From Sindora glabra (lineage: Eukaryota > Streptophyta > Magnoliopsida > Fabales > Fabaceae), in contig CM035233.1 of NCBI GenBank assembly GCA_020226215.1, positions 55,017,751 through 55,081,750 of the forward strand: DNA of 64,000 bases, in the 5' to 3' direction. Shown here piece by piece: positions 22,191 to 34,900 of the stretch (position 1 is the stretch's first letter; each line of letters begins with the position of its first letter). A program made the translations under genes and the position numbers. The notes beneath the pieces were generated by a model that was not told where the DNA came from, did not search any database, and was given only the letters and a program-made list of their open reading frames with translations.

Positions 22191-23416
22191 ATGTTAGGAG
22201 GAGGTGATAACAATACTTTTCAATCTGAGAATCTAGATTTCACTATGAGGGCTATGTTTCAACAATTTGAGAGATTGAATAAACAAATTGCTGGAATGAA
22301 TGAGAGGATTAGAGGGATTGAAGGAGAAAGAAGACAAAATAATAGGCAAGTGAGAGATGAAGGAGTTGAAATTTTTGATGGTAGAAGTGAAAGATCAGAT
22401 AGCTCAAATGAGGGTGAGAGAAGAAGAGGTGAGAGGAGACATGTTAGAAGAGCAAGGGTAGATACCAATCTTGACAACATTAAGATGAAAATCCCATCAT
22501 TCCAAGGAAGAAATTATCCAGAAGCTTATTTTGAATGGGAAAAGAAGATGGAATTGGTATTTGATTGCCACAATTATTCGGAGGAAAAGAAGGTGAAACT
22601 TGTTGTTACGGAATTCTCTAATTATGCCATTGTTTAGTGAGATAAATTAATGATAAATGTAACGAGAGAGAGGGAAAGACCCATTACGACTTGGGAAGAC
22701 TTAAAGTTTGTCATGAAAAGAAGATTTGTCCCTAGCTATTACCAAAGGGATTTGCATTAAAAATTACAAAGTCTGATTCAAGGCGCTCAAAGTGTTGAGG
22801 ATTATCACAAAGAAATGGAAATCACTATGATAAGAGCCAATGTGGAAGAAAGTCAAGAAGCAACTATGGCTAGATTTCTCCATGGATTGAATAGAGACAT
22901 TGCTAATGTGGTGGAGTTACAACACTATGCATCTTTGGAAGAGTTGGTACACTTGGCTATGAAAGTGGAAAGACAACTCAAAAGAAGGAGTTCATCTAAA
23001 TATAATTCAACAATCAAGCTCTCCATGGAAGTCTTAGGATAAAAAGAGAGAAGGAGGAAAGAGGAAGCAAGTTCAAATCTGAATTCTCTTCAAAATCAAA
23101 AGATGAATCTTCTAAGGGCAAAAATAAAGTGGAGGAGAATCAGAAACATTCCAACATGAAGTGTTTCAAATGCTTAGGAAGAGGACATATTGCTAGTAAT
23201 TGTCCAAACAAAAGGCTTATGGTGATCAAAGACAATGGGGAATGGGATTCTACAAGTGAGAAAGAACAAAATACTTCATCCGATGAAGATAGTATGAGTA
23301 GTGAGGATCCTTTTGATGGAGGTGCATTAGTGAGTAGGAGAGCCTTAAATGTGCAAATCAAGGAGGAGAGTGAGAATCAAAGAGAAAACCTTTTTCATAC
23401 AAGATGCAACATCTAA
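22191..23416 (+). pseudogene. Gypsy gag (broken), with zinc knuckle
   Basis: Starts at ATG 22191 after the leader. The N-terminal part has a basic, Arg/Glu-rich region, followed by gag text such as FQGRNYPEAYFEWEKKM. The frame is broken by stops at 22635 and 22758 and by a frameshift between about 23040 and 23130. The end carries one CX2CX4HX4C zinc knuckle (CFKCLGRGHIASNC, about 23162-23203). The stops at 22635 and 22758 fit single G-to-A or C-to-T changes of Trp or Gln codons. Confidence 0.85.
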
Positions 23417-23767
23417 GGAAAGGCTTATCAAGTTATCATTGATGGTAGGAGTTGTGCTAATGTGGCTAGCACTACCTTAGTTGAAAAGTTAAGTTTACCC
23501 ACTTTACAGCACCCTACCCCTTACAAACTTCAATGGTTGAATGAAAATGGGGACTTGAAAGTGAATAAACAAGTGCTAGTCTCTTTTTCTTTTGGGAGGT
23601 ACCATGATGAGATTCTTTGTGATGTGATTCCCATGCATGCTTGCCATCTTTTGCTTGGAAGGCCATGGCAATTTGATAGACAAGTTACTCATGATGGTGT
23701 TCTCAACAAATACAAGCTCCTCAAAGATGGAAAGAAGTTCTCCCTTAAGCCTTTAACTCCAAAATAG
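23417..23767 (+). pseudogene. Gypsy aspartic protease region (broken)
   Basis: In the same frame as the zinc knuckle but after a stop at 23414. The active-site region reads IIDGRSCANVAS where related elements have D-G-G/S-type text. The typical C-terminal HLLLGRPW motif is present near 23644-23667. It ends at a stop at 23765. Confidence 0.75.
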
Positions 23768-24805
23768 GTTTATGAAGATCAAATGATAATGCAAAAAAAG
23801 AGAGAAAAGGAAGAAAAAGGGAAAAAGAGTGTAGACCAGAATGAAAGAGATAAAAAGAACAAGAGTGTGAGTGAAAAGAAAGAGAGAAAACATGAGAGAG
23901 GAGAGCCATCAAAACAAGGAAAAGAAAAGTTAAGTGTGTTTGTTAAGGCAAGTGATGTGAGGAGTGCTTATTATTCTTCTAAGCTAATATTCTTTCTCAT
24001 GTACAAGGAAGCCAATGTAAACACTAACCAAAATAACCTTATTTTACCTTGTTCTATTTCATCTGTTTTGCAAGAATTTGATAAGGTATTCCTGAAGGAG
24101 GCTCCAAAAGAGTTACCACCCAAGAGGGATATTGAGCACCAAATTGATTTCATTCTAGGAGCTTCAATTCCAAACCGTCCCGCATATAGGACTAATCCAG
24201 AAGAAGAAAAAGAAATTCAAAGACAAGTGGAGGACCTCATGTGAAAGGGATACATAAGGGAAAGCATGAGTCCATGTGCAGTACCGATTTTGTTAGTGCC
24301 CAAGAAGGATGGAACTTGGAGAATGTGTGTTGATTGCCAGCCAATTAATAAAATCACTATCAAGTATAGATATCCTATCCCTAGACTTGATGATATGCTT
24401 GATGAGTTGCATGGGTCTTGTGTATTTTCAAAAATTAATTTGAAACAAGGGTATTATCAAATAAGGATGAAACAAGATGATGAATGGAAAACTGCTTTTA
24501 AAACAAAAAATGGTTTATATGAGTGGCTTGTAATGCCTTTCGGTTTGTCTAATGTACTGAGCACTTTTATGAGATTGATGAACCATGTTTTACGCCCTTT
24601 TATTAGGAAATTTGTGGTTGTATATTTTGATGATATCCTCATATATAGCAAGAGTGTGGATGAGCATGTGTTACATTTAAAATCTGTTTTACAAGTTTTG
24701 AAAGATGAAAAATTGCATGCAAACATTGAAAAATGTTCATTCTATTTGGAAAAATTTGTATTCTTGGGTTATGTTGTTAGTGGTGAGGGAATTGAGATGG
24801 ATTAA
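23768..24805 (+). pseudogene. Gypsy reverse transcriptase (broken, active site altered)
   Basis: A charged Lys/Glu linker (23783-23930) leads into the polymerase. Visible motifs: SPCAVPILLVPKKDG, RMCVDCQPINK, LVMPFGLSN and YFDDILIYS (the second catalytic motif, intact). The first catalytic motif reads FSKINLKQGY, with Asn where the family has the metal-binding Asp, so the enzyme would be dead even without the stops. A TGA at 24242 and a TAA at 24803 interrupt the frame. Confidence 0.9.
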
Positions 24806-25498
24806 GAAAAAGTGAGAGCAATTAGGGAATAGCCTACCCCTAAGAGTGCAAGTAAGGTGAGAAGTTTTCATGGGTTAGCTAGCTTTTATAGAAGATTTGT
24901 CAAGGATTTTAGTACTATAGCTGCCCTCTTGAATGAGTTAGTGAAAAAGAATGTTAAGTTTCATTGGGGAGAAAAGCAAGAGAGTGCATTTAACATGTTG
25001 AAAGATAGATTAAGTTCAGCCCCTTTACTTACTCTTCCAAATTTTACTAAAACATTTGAAATTGAATGTGATGCCTCTGGTGTGGGTATTGGAGCTGTTT
25101 TGATGCAAGAGAAGAAGCTCATTGCTTACTTTAGTGAGAAGTTAAGTGGAGCGGCTCTTAATTATCCCACTTATGACAAGGAACTTTATGCTTTGGTTTG
25201 TGCTTTGGAAACTTGGCAACACTATTTGTGGCCAAAGGAGTTCGTGATTCACATGGATCATGAATCCTTGAAATACTTAAAGAGCCAAGGAAAGCTAAAT
25301 AGGAGGCATGCAAGGTGGATTGAATTTATTGAAACATTCCCATATGTCATACAATACAAGCAAGGTAAAGATAATGTAGTTGCTGATGCATTATCACGAA
25401 GGTATCTTCTTATCTCTACTTTGCAATCCAAGTTGTTAGGTTTTGAACACATTAAAGATTTGTATGGGAATGATCCTGATTTTGGCACTATTTTTTAA
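24806..25498 (+). pseudogene. Gypsy RNase H region
   Basis: Continues in the same frame after TAA 24803 and TAG 24830. Recognisable text: FHGLASFYRRFVKDF, then IECDASGVGIGAVLMQE (catalytic Asp), YDKELYALV (catalytic Glu), and DNVVADALSRR at the end. A stop at 25496 ends it. Confidence 0.85.
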
Positions 25499-26869
25499 GC
25501 TTGTGAAAAGAAATCCCTTAAGAAATTCTATAGGCATGAAGGTTTCTTGTTTAAAGAGAATAAACTATGTGTGCCTAGAGGATCTTTTAGGGAATTGCTT
25601 GTGAGAGAATCCCATGGTGGAGGTCTTATGAGGCATTTTGGGATTAGAAAAACTCTAAACATATTGAGTGAGCATTTCTTTTGGCCTAGCATGAAACATG
25701 ATGTAGAAAAATATTGTGCTAATTGTATTACATGTAAAGAGGCTAAATCTAGTGTTTTATCTCATGGTCTTTATATTCTACTTCCTATTCCTAGTGAACC
25801 TTGGACTGATATTTCTATGGACTTTGTGCTAGGTTTACCAAGGACAAAGAATGGTAAAGATTCTGTGTTTGTTATTGTTAACAGGTTTTCAAAAATGGCC
25901 CATTTTGTACCTTGTCACAAGACGGATGATGCCATGAACATAGCAAATATTTTCTTCAAGGAAGTTGTGAGATTGCATGGAGTGCCAAGGAGCATTGTTT
26001 CATATAAAGATACCAAGTTCTTGAGCTACTTTTGGAAAGTCTTGCGGGCTAAGTTGGGGATAAAGTTGCTCTTTTCAACAACTTGTCATCCTTAAACTGA
26101 TGGTCAAACTGAGGAAGTGAATAGAACATTAGGTACTTAATTACACTCCTTAATTTGAAAGAACTTAAAAAGTTAGGAGGAATACTTGTCTCATGTTGAG
26201 TTTGTATATAATAGAAGTGTTCACACTGCCACTAATTTTTCTCCTTTTGAAATAATGTATAGCTTTAATCTTTTAACTCCTTTAGATTTGATAGCTTTAC
26301 CTATTAATGAGAGGTTAATTTTAGATGGGAAAAGGAAAGCGGATATGATTCAAAAGTTGCATGAGCAAGCTAGATTGAATATTGAGAAAAAGACACAACA
26401 ATATGTCAAACAAGCCAACAAAGGGCGGAAAAAGATAGTATTTCAACCAGGAGATTGGGTATGGATCCATATGAGGAAGGAAAGATTTCTAACACAAAGA
26501 AAAAGTAAGTTGCAACCAAGAGGAGATGGTCCCTTTCAAGTGGTGGAGAAGATCAATGAAAATGCTTATAAATTGGATTTACCAGGTGAATACAATGTTA
26601 GTGCCTCTTTTAATGTTGCTGATCTTTCTCTTTTTGATGCAAGAATTGAAGATTCGAGGACGAATCATTTTGAAGAAAGGGGGGATGATGAGAATTCTAA
26701 AAGTGAAGAGGTACTTCCACATTCATTAGAGGGTCCAATGACAAAAGCTAAAGTTAAGAAGATCAAGGAAGGATTTCAAGGGCTTATGAAAAGAGTTTGG
26801 ATGCTTGAAGAAGCTAGATTAGAAGAGAACAACAAAATCATAATATGCATTATAGCTAATCAGCACTAA
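25499..26869 (+). pseudogene. Gypsy integrase (broken), running into the 3' LTR
   Basis: The zinc-binding HHCC domain is visible (ESHGGGLMRHFG, then YCANCITCK). In the catalytic core the first Asp is present (DISMDF), but the second motif reads IVSYKDTKF, with Tyr in place of the catalytic Asp. The Glu motif (TDGQTEEVNR) follows a stop at 26093. More stops lie at about 26138-26170. The C-terminal part (RGDGPFQVVEKI, then FNVADLSLFD) is typical of plant gypsy elements. The last ~60 codons (26686-26869) lie inside the 3' LTR. Confidence 0.85.
26677..26685 (+). promoter_or_regulatory. Gypsy polypurine tract
   Basis: GAAGAAAGGGGGGA ends directly before the TGATGAG of the 3' LTR. Confidence 0.7.
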
Positions 26870-27398
26870 GTGATATGCATTCCAAGGAGTGGCCCCACAT
26901 CACCGCCACATCATCGCCACATTAGCCACAATTCATGTCACTGCCACATCATCAAGAAGATAGTGCCACATCATTACCATAGTCCTAATTGGCACCACCT
27001 TATCTTATTTTCTATTATTTGATGTTTTAGGCTTTAAAATAGCATTAGGGCTTTTAATTTGTACTTATCTTGTGTTGCATCACTTTAAAGTATTTTAGGC
27101 ATTTTTGATGTTATTTGAGCCCATTTATTAATTAGGGCTTAGAGAGTTAATAAGGAGGCTTGTTCCTTATCCTAGGGATTCAGACATTTTGAGAAAAAGT
27201 TGATTGCTTATGAGGATTTTCTCTCTAGGTTCTTGTATGAACTTGAAGACTTATTAAAGGGCATTCAACCTTTGTGACGTCAAATATATCTCTTATTGCT
27301 TCCAATTCTTCCTCTTTTCTGAAGCATGGCAGGAATATTATTCTTTTTTTTTACTTTGATTGCATTTAATTTAGGAAAGATTCAACAATTTCACATCA
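26686..27398 (+). repeat. Gypsy 3' LTR
   Basis: Begins TGATGAGAATTCT and ends TTTCACATCA. It carries a 12-base insertion and a 9-base deletion relative to the 5' LTR, in the CCACATCA-repeat part. Confidence 0.93.
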
Positions 27399-27785
27399 TC
27401 TGTTATTCCACACTAAAGTGGACCCCACTGTACAGTTACCATAACTTCAGACTTTTGCAAGTTGCCTTTGTAACCACAAAACTTCCCACTCTCAAGTTGA
27501 CTCAAAGCGAAAGGAAAAACCCACCAACACCCACTATCCATATTAAAAATGCCAGTAGCGAATCCAAAAGTCAATTCCCCAAGAAGACTGCAACATTTAT
27601 CAATAGAATAAGAAACCTTGACCCTTTCCTCTGATGATCAGACTTCGATCCCCAAAATACCATGGGTTCATCAATAGAAAAAGAAACCTCGACCCTTTCC
27701 TGTGATGATCAGACTTCGATCCCCAGAGTACCATGGGTTCACTGTTACATAGGTTACCATGGGTTCACTGTTACATAGGTAACCA
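27399..27785 (+). pseudogene. DUF247-related copy 3, 5' coding part (right of the gypsy insertion)
   Basis: Resumes with TCTGT, then follows copies 1 and 2: AACTTCAGAC, CTCTCAAGTTGACTCAAAGC, AAACCCACCAACACCC, then an ATG (27549) that aligns with the start of the intact gene. This frame stops after 20 codons. Text aligned with the intact gene's TCGACCCCCAAAATAC appears here as TCGATCCCCAAAATACC. The copy ends in local tandem duplications and contains no DUF247 core. Confidence 0.6.
27600..27782 (+). repeat. Nested tandem duplications, 71-bp and 26-bp
   Basis: TCAATAGAA starts at 27600 and 27671 (71-bp unit, nearly identical). CCATGGGTTCACTGTTACAT starts at 27731 and 27757 (26-bp unit). Both lie in the truncated copy 3. 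Confidence 0.85.
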
Positions 27786-28049
27786 TTAATTGAAAATATT
27801 TTATTTTTAATAAAATTAGCTGAATAATAATTTAATTTTTTTTATTTTGTTAAGTCCAATTATCGAAGTGATTTATTATTTAAATTTACGGATACTTGAT
27901 TATAAATTAATATGTTTAATAGCTATGTTGTAAACCTATAACTTTATTGACATATAATAAGAAAGCTTGTTTCTGTTTTTTTTTATATTGATTAGACTCC
28001 TTTTCTATTCTTAACCTAATATAACTAGGTTTCACTCCATACAATATAT

Positions 28050-28745
28050 GGATAAATATTTATTTTAATAATATAATATTATTATTATATATTAATCATT
28101 TATAAGAAAGATAAGATAAAATTTTGATTAATATATAGTTAATAATTCTAAGAAAAAAGTCATTTCTCCACTAATTTTACTCAATATTTAAATAGATAAT
28201 TAATTTTAAATTTAAATATCACACTAATTCGATATATTTTTTAATATAATTATTATCATTAATATTAATATTTAATCACATGATTTATTATGAGAATAAT
28301 TTTTTTAATGGCAATATCATTTTTATCTACCACTTATAGCATAAAACAAAATTTTGAAAGTAGTAATTTTATATTAAGGATGAATATTTATTTTAATAAT
28401 ATAATATTATAATTACATATTAATTATCGATAAAGAAGATTAGATGAAAAATTAATTAATATATAATCAACAACTCTAAGAAAAATAGTCATCTCTCCAT
28501 TCTAAGGTATTTAAAAATGAAAATATCTAATAAAATAAAAATTAAAGGAGGAAAAAATCATTTCTCTATTCATTTTACTTAATATTTAAGTAGATAATTG
28601 ATTTTAAATTTATTTTATTAAAAAATTAATTTTGACTTCAAACATTGTATTAATTAGATACTATTTTTCAAGATAATTATTATCATTAATATTAATATTT
28701 AATAACATGATTTATCATAAGAATAAATTTTTTGTGATGGCAAAA
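28050..28745 (+). repeat. Direct tandem repeat, ~328-bp period
   Basis: GGATAAATATTTATTTTAAT at 28050 recurs as GGATGAATATTTATTTTAAT at 28378. Shared text follows to TATTATCATTAATATTAATA and GATTTATTATGAGAATAA-like ends. Unit 2 is longer because of a short internal duplication. Non-coding. Confidence 0.75.
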
Positions 28746-28995
28746 GAAGATTTTATCAAGTGAAGATGAAGAAAAAGTGCATTATAGATAAAAATTTATA
28801 AATTTTAAATTAGATTTAAAATGAGATGAAGATAAGGATAAAAAAAATCTAATCAAATCAAGTGAAAATAAAAAAAAGAAAGATTTCAAATAAAATTAAA
28901 TTAAAATAGAGATAAAATGATTTTCAAATTTAAAAAAAAATGATGTATTTGTTAATCTCAATATTTCTATACAAATTTAAGGTAATAAAAAATGA

Positions 28996-28997
<2 letters not shown>

Positions 28998-29082
<85 letters not shown>
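28998..29082. repeat. (TA)n microsatellite, about 85 bp
   Basis: Perfect alternating TA run, the longest in the window. The apparent Tyr-Ile ORF across it is an artefact. Confidence 0.95.
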
Positions 29083-29085
<3 letters not shown>

Positions 29086-29476
29086 CAATTGTAAATTTAT
29101 AAACTTTATAATTGATAATCCATATGTTCATATTATAGTTCTCCTTCCATAATATCCTCCAAAATTGTGCTTTTCAAACTGTGTGAAATAATTAAAAATT
29201 TTACTTGATGAAATAAATTATATAATCTATATAAAAATATTGCTTTTGCAATTTTGCATATTAAGAATTCATTAAGCTAATGAGAATTGATTAAGCTACA
29301 ATTTTTTTAAAAGAGTAAAAATTCAATAAAAGACAACAGTCATAACAAAAAAAGAATAATCAAACTATAATAATAATAGTATAAAAATAAGTAAAAAATT
29401 ATAAAAAAAATTTATATGATAGAAACTTTGGATTGAGTAATTTTAAAAGGCAAAAGTAGTAGGAAAGAATACTTAT

Positions 29477-29770
29477 AAATATTGAAGATGAAGAGGAGAA
29501 TTCTCATCTTAAAGAAAACAATGACTTTAAGATGATTAAAAGTAGAAAGAGAAAAAAAATAAAACTAAAATATAATTTGGAAAGCTTTTTATAAGAATAA
29601 AATGATCAGATAGTTGTGAATTTATAGATGTTGAAGATGAAAATGAAAATTTCCATTTAAGATAAAATGATGGTTTGAAGTGACTAAAGTTGGTGAGAAA
29701 AAAAAAGCAAAATATAAATGTAATTTAAGAAGATTTTTATGAGAATAAAATAAATAGGTAGTTGTATATT
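29477..29770 (+). repeat. Direct repeat, ~147-bp period
   Basis: TTGAAGATGAAGAGGAGAAT and TTGAAGATGAAAATGAAAAT begin two diverged copies that both continue to an AAGCTTTTTATAAGAATAAA-like stretch and TAGTTGT. Confidence 0.6.
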
Positions 29771-30228
29771 CTAATAATAAATAGAGATTTAAATTTAAAT
29801 TTAAATTTTTATTAAAAATTAATTTAATATTAGAAGGATAAATGAAAGGAACAATCATTGGTTTTATATTTATTACTTATTATTAGTGATTAATAAATGT
29901 AAAGAAATTTTTTTATTTCATAATTTATCTTTCAAATAAAGAAAATATAAAAAAATTATATTTTCATTAAAAAATGATAGATTAACATGTGACGGATTAT
30001 AAGAATAATACTTGTCATATAGAAGGTAAGAAATATCACATCTAATATATAATATAGAGATTATTAGTTTTTTCCATTGAGAATCATACATTTTAGGAAA
30101 AAATAGAGAAGGATTTATTTTTGTGTTATTCATTTAAATATTATCATATCTAGCAGAAATAAATCCATGATAAAGGTATGGTTCTGTATTAATTTTATAT
30201 TTATGGTATCATAAATTCTATGAAGACT
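29771..30228. other. AT-rich DNA, nothing recognised
   Basis: No gene, repeat or terminus identified. Confidence 0.5.
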
Positions 30229-31360
30229 TAGGATTTATTTGGTTGGGGGAAAAATCAGGAAAATGATTTTTGGGAATTTATTTTCCAATTTTTCTGTGTT
30301 TGAACGTGCAAAAAAGTTAATAAAAATAATAATAAAATTTGGTCAACTTGAAACTAGTGTTATTTTTTCAAAAAACAACTTCCAATTTTTAAAACGGGAA
30401 TTTATTTTCCTCTTAGCGCATCCGTGAGTATATACGCCTATTCTTGTGCAGCGCATAGAAGTCAGACCCTAAGTTAACTATTTCAAAAAAAGTGCAATTC
30501 TTCATCTTGCGCCATCATGTCATTAAAGAAAAAGAATGGGTGTACTAGATGCCTGCCTCTAAGCACGGTGATATGGATCTGATCTAACCTTTTTCTCCAT
30601 GCTCGCATTGCCCGTGGATTCTTTTTTGAGAAATCGAGAATTTTGTATTAGAAATTATATTTAATAATTTTAAGTTAAATAATTGTTTATTATTTTTTAA
30701 AAATATTTAACTATAATTTTAATAAAATTTTAATAGTTAATTATAAATAATACTTTTGATTAAAAAAACATTTAAAATATCTATTTTTTTAATTATAATT
30801 TATGAAGAATAATTTTTAATTTTATATTTATAATAAGTTTTTTATTTTATTTTTACAATTCTTCTTCTAACAATATAAATCTTAAATTTTATATTCATAT
30901 TAATCTTATTTTTATTTTAAATTTATGAATTATTTCCAAAACTTTATAATTTTATTATTAGTAATTTTTTTAAATAAATGAATATAAAAATAAATAAATA
31001 TAAATTTTATTTAAATAATAAAAATTTCAAAATTTTTATTTATGAAAATATAATTTAAATAAATTAGAATATATTAATATGCATAATTAAATAATATATA
31101 TTATTTATTTAAAATAATAATATATATTAGATAATTTTATATATAGTTTTTCTTTGTAATATATATTAAAATATATATGATTTTATATATATTAAAAATT
31201 TTATTAGAAGAAATTAATTTTTCTTTATATACTAAACATCAAAAGATATTTTTTCTTTATGTACTAAATAATGAAAAATCAATTCATTTTTTAGAAATAT
31301 ATTTTCTTAAGAAAGTATTTTTCATAAATTTTATTTTTCCCCCAATCAAATGGACCTTTA
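30229..31360. mobile_element. hAT-like non-autonomous element, 1.13 kb
   Basis: The left end reads TAGGATTTATTTGGTTGGGG. The right end, reversed, reads TAAAGGTCCATTTGATTGGG, and both continue GGGGAAAAAT. Such (C/T)ATTTGGTTGGGGGAAA ends are common in plant hAT-like MITEs. The inside is AT-rich except for a balanced stretch at 30420-30630. No transposase. A convincing 8-base target duplication was not found. Confidence 0.6.
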
Positions 31361-31794
31361 ATTTAAACTCTTACTTGTAGTATTACAGCTACCCTACATA
31401 AATTTAGAACCTAGAAATATGAATTCTAAGAAATATTTTATGTGTTACTTATTTTATTCTTCCATAAAAGAAGAGTGAATTTTTTTAATATTCTTAGTTC
31501 AATCGAATCATATTAAAAATAAAAAAAAATCAAATATAATTGATGCAATATGTATGATTCCTATTTTATATGTTTATATTATCATTTGTTTTGTTTTGAT
31601 TATTTTTATTAAATTACTTAAAATTATCATATATTTTCATTTGATTATTTTTTCGCTGTCTTGATATAACTAATAAATTTATATATTTTGGATCTAATTT
31701 TTATATTATTATTATTTATTACTCATACTTGTCCAATTTGAGTGTATAAAACTACATTTGAAATCATAATTCCTAATATAATTTTTGCTAGATA
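31361..31794. other. AT-rich DNA between transposons
   Basis: No gene recognised. Confidence 0.45.
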
Positions 31795-31937
31795 TAGCCA
31801 GGCTACCATCAGGACAGCATTGGTATAGAAAATCATAAAACAATATATATAAGCAATTTTCATAATACATATGAAATAAAATACATTTACAAGTAATTAC
31901 TTATAAGTACATCATAAATACATATTTTATTTATAAT

Positions 31938-34900
31938 CACTACTACAAAATCACTAATTTACATTGGCTATTTAAGGAATTAGAAGTTAATCATAAGCCG
32001 TTATTTTATCAAGTATCGTAGTAAATATCTTATCACATTGATTACAAAACTATCTAAAAAATATTATAGTAGTTCCTTAACAAATAAATCATTCTTATTT
32101 TTTGTAAGTCACATTATTCAGTAATTAGTTACATTTAAACACAATGATTTTATCTTGATAACTATGGTTAAAAATTGAAATTTAACTTTATATTATTTTC
32201 TTAATCGATGTGAAATATTTGATATACTACTTTAGTAATTTACATAATTGATGTTATATTACATTTTCCCTAACCAAAAATATAAAAAGCCCATTCCATA
32301 TACCCTTGACATTCTATACAACATCTTATTACTTTCTATTATACTACTTTCAACTTGAAATACATTTAGTGATTTATATAACTGATGTTATATTACATTT
32401 CCCCTAACAAAAAAAATAAAAACCTTTTTCCCTACACCTTTTACATTCTATATTGCATCTTATTGCTTCCTATTGCATTACTTCCAACTTAAAGTATATT
32501 CAGAACTCCTAAAATTACAATTTTGCAACTTTATAATACAAATGAACCTTATATTGAACAAAAAAATATGCATTTTGTGTTAATTATAGTACACAATCCC
32601 AAATTCAATATATGTAATTCATAATAAACATAATAGCCCTATTTTTCTTCTCTACATTTATTACATACAATTTGGATCTAGGATAAGTGAATACATAATA
32701 CAGTTAAATGACATATATTTAAAGCATTTTTAAATTGTAAGGTAACAAAATAAACAAATAAAAATTTGAGTATTGTAACAATTATAAAAAAATATTTATC
32801 ATGGTAAAAGAAAATTACCTTATAATTTGTCATGAATATCTATTTAAATATATTTAATTCATTATTCATGTGTATCTTTGAGATAGGACCTACATTAACT
32901 AAATAATTTTGATACTATATAAACTAAAAATTAAGTAATTATGTATGTAAGCATAACATAAAAAAGGACATTAGTACCTTGACCTTGTTATATAGGAAAT
33001 TTATTTGAAAAGATTATCAATCTATATTTTTTCCATGATTTTTGACACACATAAAACTCCTTTAAATTATTTTTATGAATAACTAGAGGTAGTTTCTATG
33101 AAAAAGGCATTGTATCTTTAATGTTAGCAGCTACATCTTTTTCATTCCCACTACCAACAATCTGCCTCTTCCCTTAAGGAATTACAGAGCACTTGTTATT
33201 AACTAACTTTGGCACATGCAAAACTTATTTTACTTAAGATCTCATTATGAATAACTCCCTTTTATGATCCTTCTTATAAGATCTACTAACATGAATCTTA
33301 GCTCATCTAATCAAATGTCATAGTTATTCTCTATCCACTTACATTGAAAGATAGGCTTTTTGAATTGGATATAGGCAAACTCTTGTATATCTTCAATGAT
33401 CCTGTAATATGATATTATAGTGTAAATGGGCTTTTTATCTTTAGCATTAAAGACATGCATTACTTAATCCATTTAAATAACTTTATTATTTTGCATAGTA
33501 CTTTTTTCATCTTATCTTTTAGTATAAAATAAATATTTATTGATGTCATATCTTTCATAAGATATAATATCCATGTAAGATTCAATAGCCAACCATCTTA
33601 GAATCTCATAAACGATACCTAGTATTTTCTCCATTATGTCACCTACTTGGTTGCAAAATCACTTGATGAATAAGCAATCATGTTTATCTTGCATCTACTT
33701 CTCATTTTTATCATGATGGAGTTCTTTCATGAGACCACTATACATATTTATGTAAAGCTTAACCTCTTCACTATTTTACAAAATATAGAAATGTGCTTGT
33801 TCTCATATTTTACAATTTATAGTCTCCACTTAGATCTCTAATATATCTTTTCTTGAAATTCTTCCTCTATGGTAAGGCTTGGAAAGCCTAATAATGTCTG
33901 TATTTAACAAGTATGGGATGCAAAACTCGACAACCTCTTCAATAATGTACCCCTTCACAATATTTCATTTAAGTTTATTCTTATTGTATACATATTTTTT
34001 TAGGATCTTCATGTAGCCTCCATTAGGTACATCTACCTCAAGTAAATTAGATCATATAGTCTTATCTGCTTCACCAAATGTACAACTAAATGCACCATGA
34101 TGTCATAGAATGATGGTAAAAAATATATCTTAGGTTAGCATAATGGGATGATAACATTCTTTTGTAAGTTATCCAAATCCTTTAAATTAATAACCTTAGC
34201 ACATATTGCACTAAAGAAGAAACAAAGTCTTATGATAGCTTATCTTACATGTTTAAGCTATATTCTTCAAATAATAATTAATAAAAGTTATTGAATCAAA
34301 GCATAACAATCATAAGACTTCAAGCCAACTAACTGTAAATCTTTCATTGAAATAAGTTTTTTTAATGTTAGAAGAATAGTTATAGAGCACTTTAACCCCA
34401 TTTAAAAACTTATAAAAACTTATTTTCTCTTTTCTGAACAAGGTATGATAAGCCAGAGGCAAGTAGGTACATTAACATCCTAAGTTGAATATATTAAAAT
34501 AAGCCTAAGAAAAGCAAACTCATACATCTATATTGATATATCAAGACACAAAGAATGAAAACCTGAGAATATTTGTTAGGTCTACCATATTTGCATAAAA
34601 GAGTATAAGATTAACTTACATTTCATAATTTTCTGAAGTTTGTAAAATGGAATTTTGTGTTAGAGGAATAATGAGTATGTAAATGGTGCCAAAGTGAAAT
34701 AGTCACGTATTTCACACTACAGTCAATACTTTTGTATTTTTTAGCACTTTTTGATCAATTTATAATAATAGAAAACATGGAAATAGATTCCAATTAAGCT
34801 AAAGTGGTTATTAGATATCGATTTAGTTAAAATAATCATCATCTATATTAAAGTGATGTTATTCTAAGTAAAACAATATCATGTCGATTATAATATAGAA

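Larger units (their letters stand above)
20205..27398 (+). mobile_element. Full-length Ty3/gypsy LTR retrotransposon, inactive
   Basis: A 7.19-kb element flanked by the perfect 5-base duplication TCTGT (20200-20204 and 27399-27403). It has two LTRs of about 711 and 713 bp beginning TGATGAG and ending CACATCA, a primer-binding site for initiator-Met tRNA, a purine-rich tract before the 3' LTR, and gag-pol in gypsy order (gag, protease, reverse transcriptase, RNase H, integrase). By hand count the LTRs differ at roughly 30-35 positions plus two small indels, about 5%, so the insertion is not recent. The coding region has many stops, one frameshift and altered catalytic residues. I cannot assign the lineage; no chromodomain was recognised. 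It split DUF247 copy 3. Confidence 0.95.

Noticed and set aside
28940..29152. 70-codon frame dominated by alternating Tyr and Ile
   Set aside because: It is the translation of a TA microsatellite.
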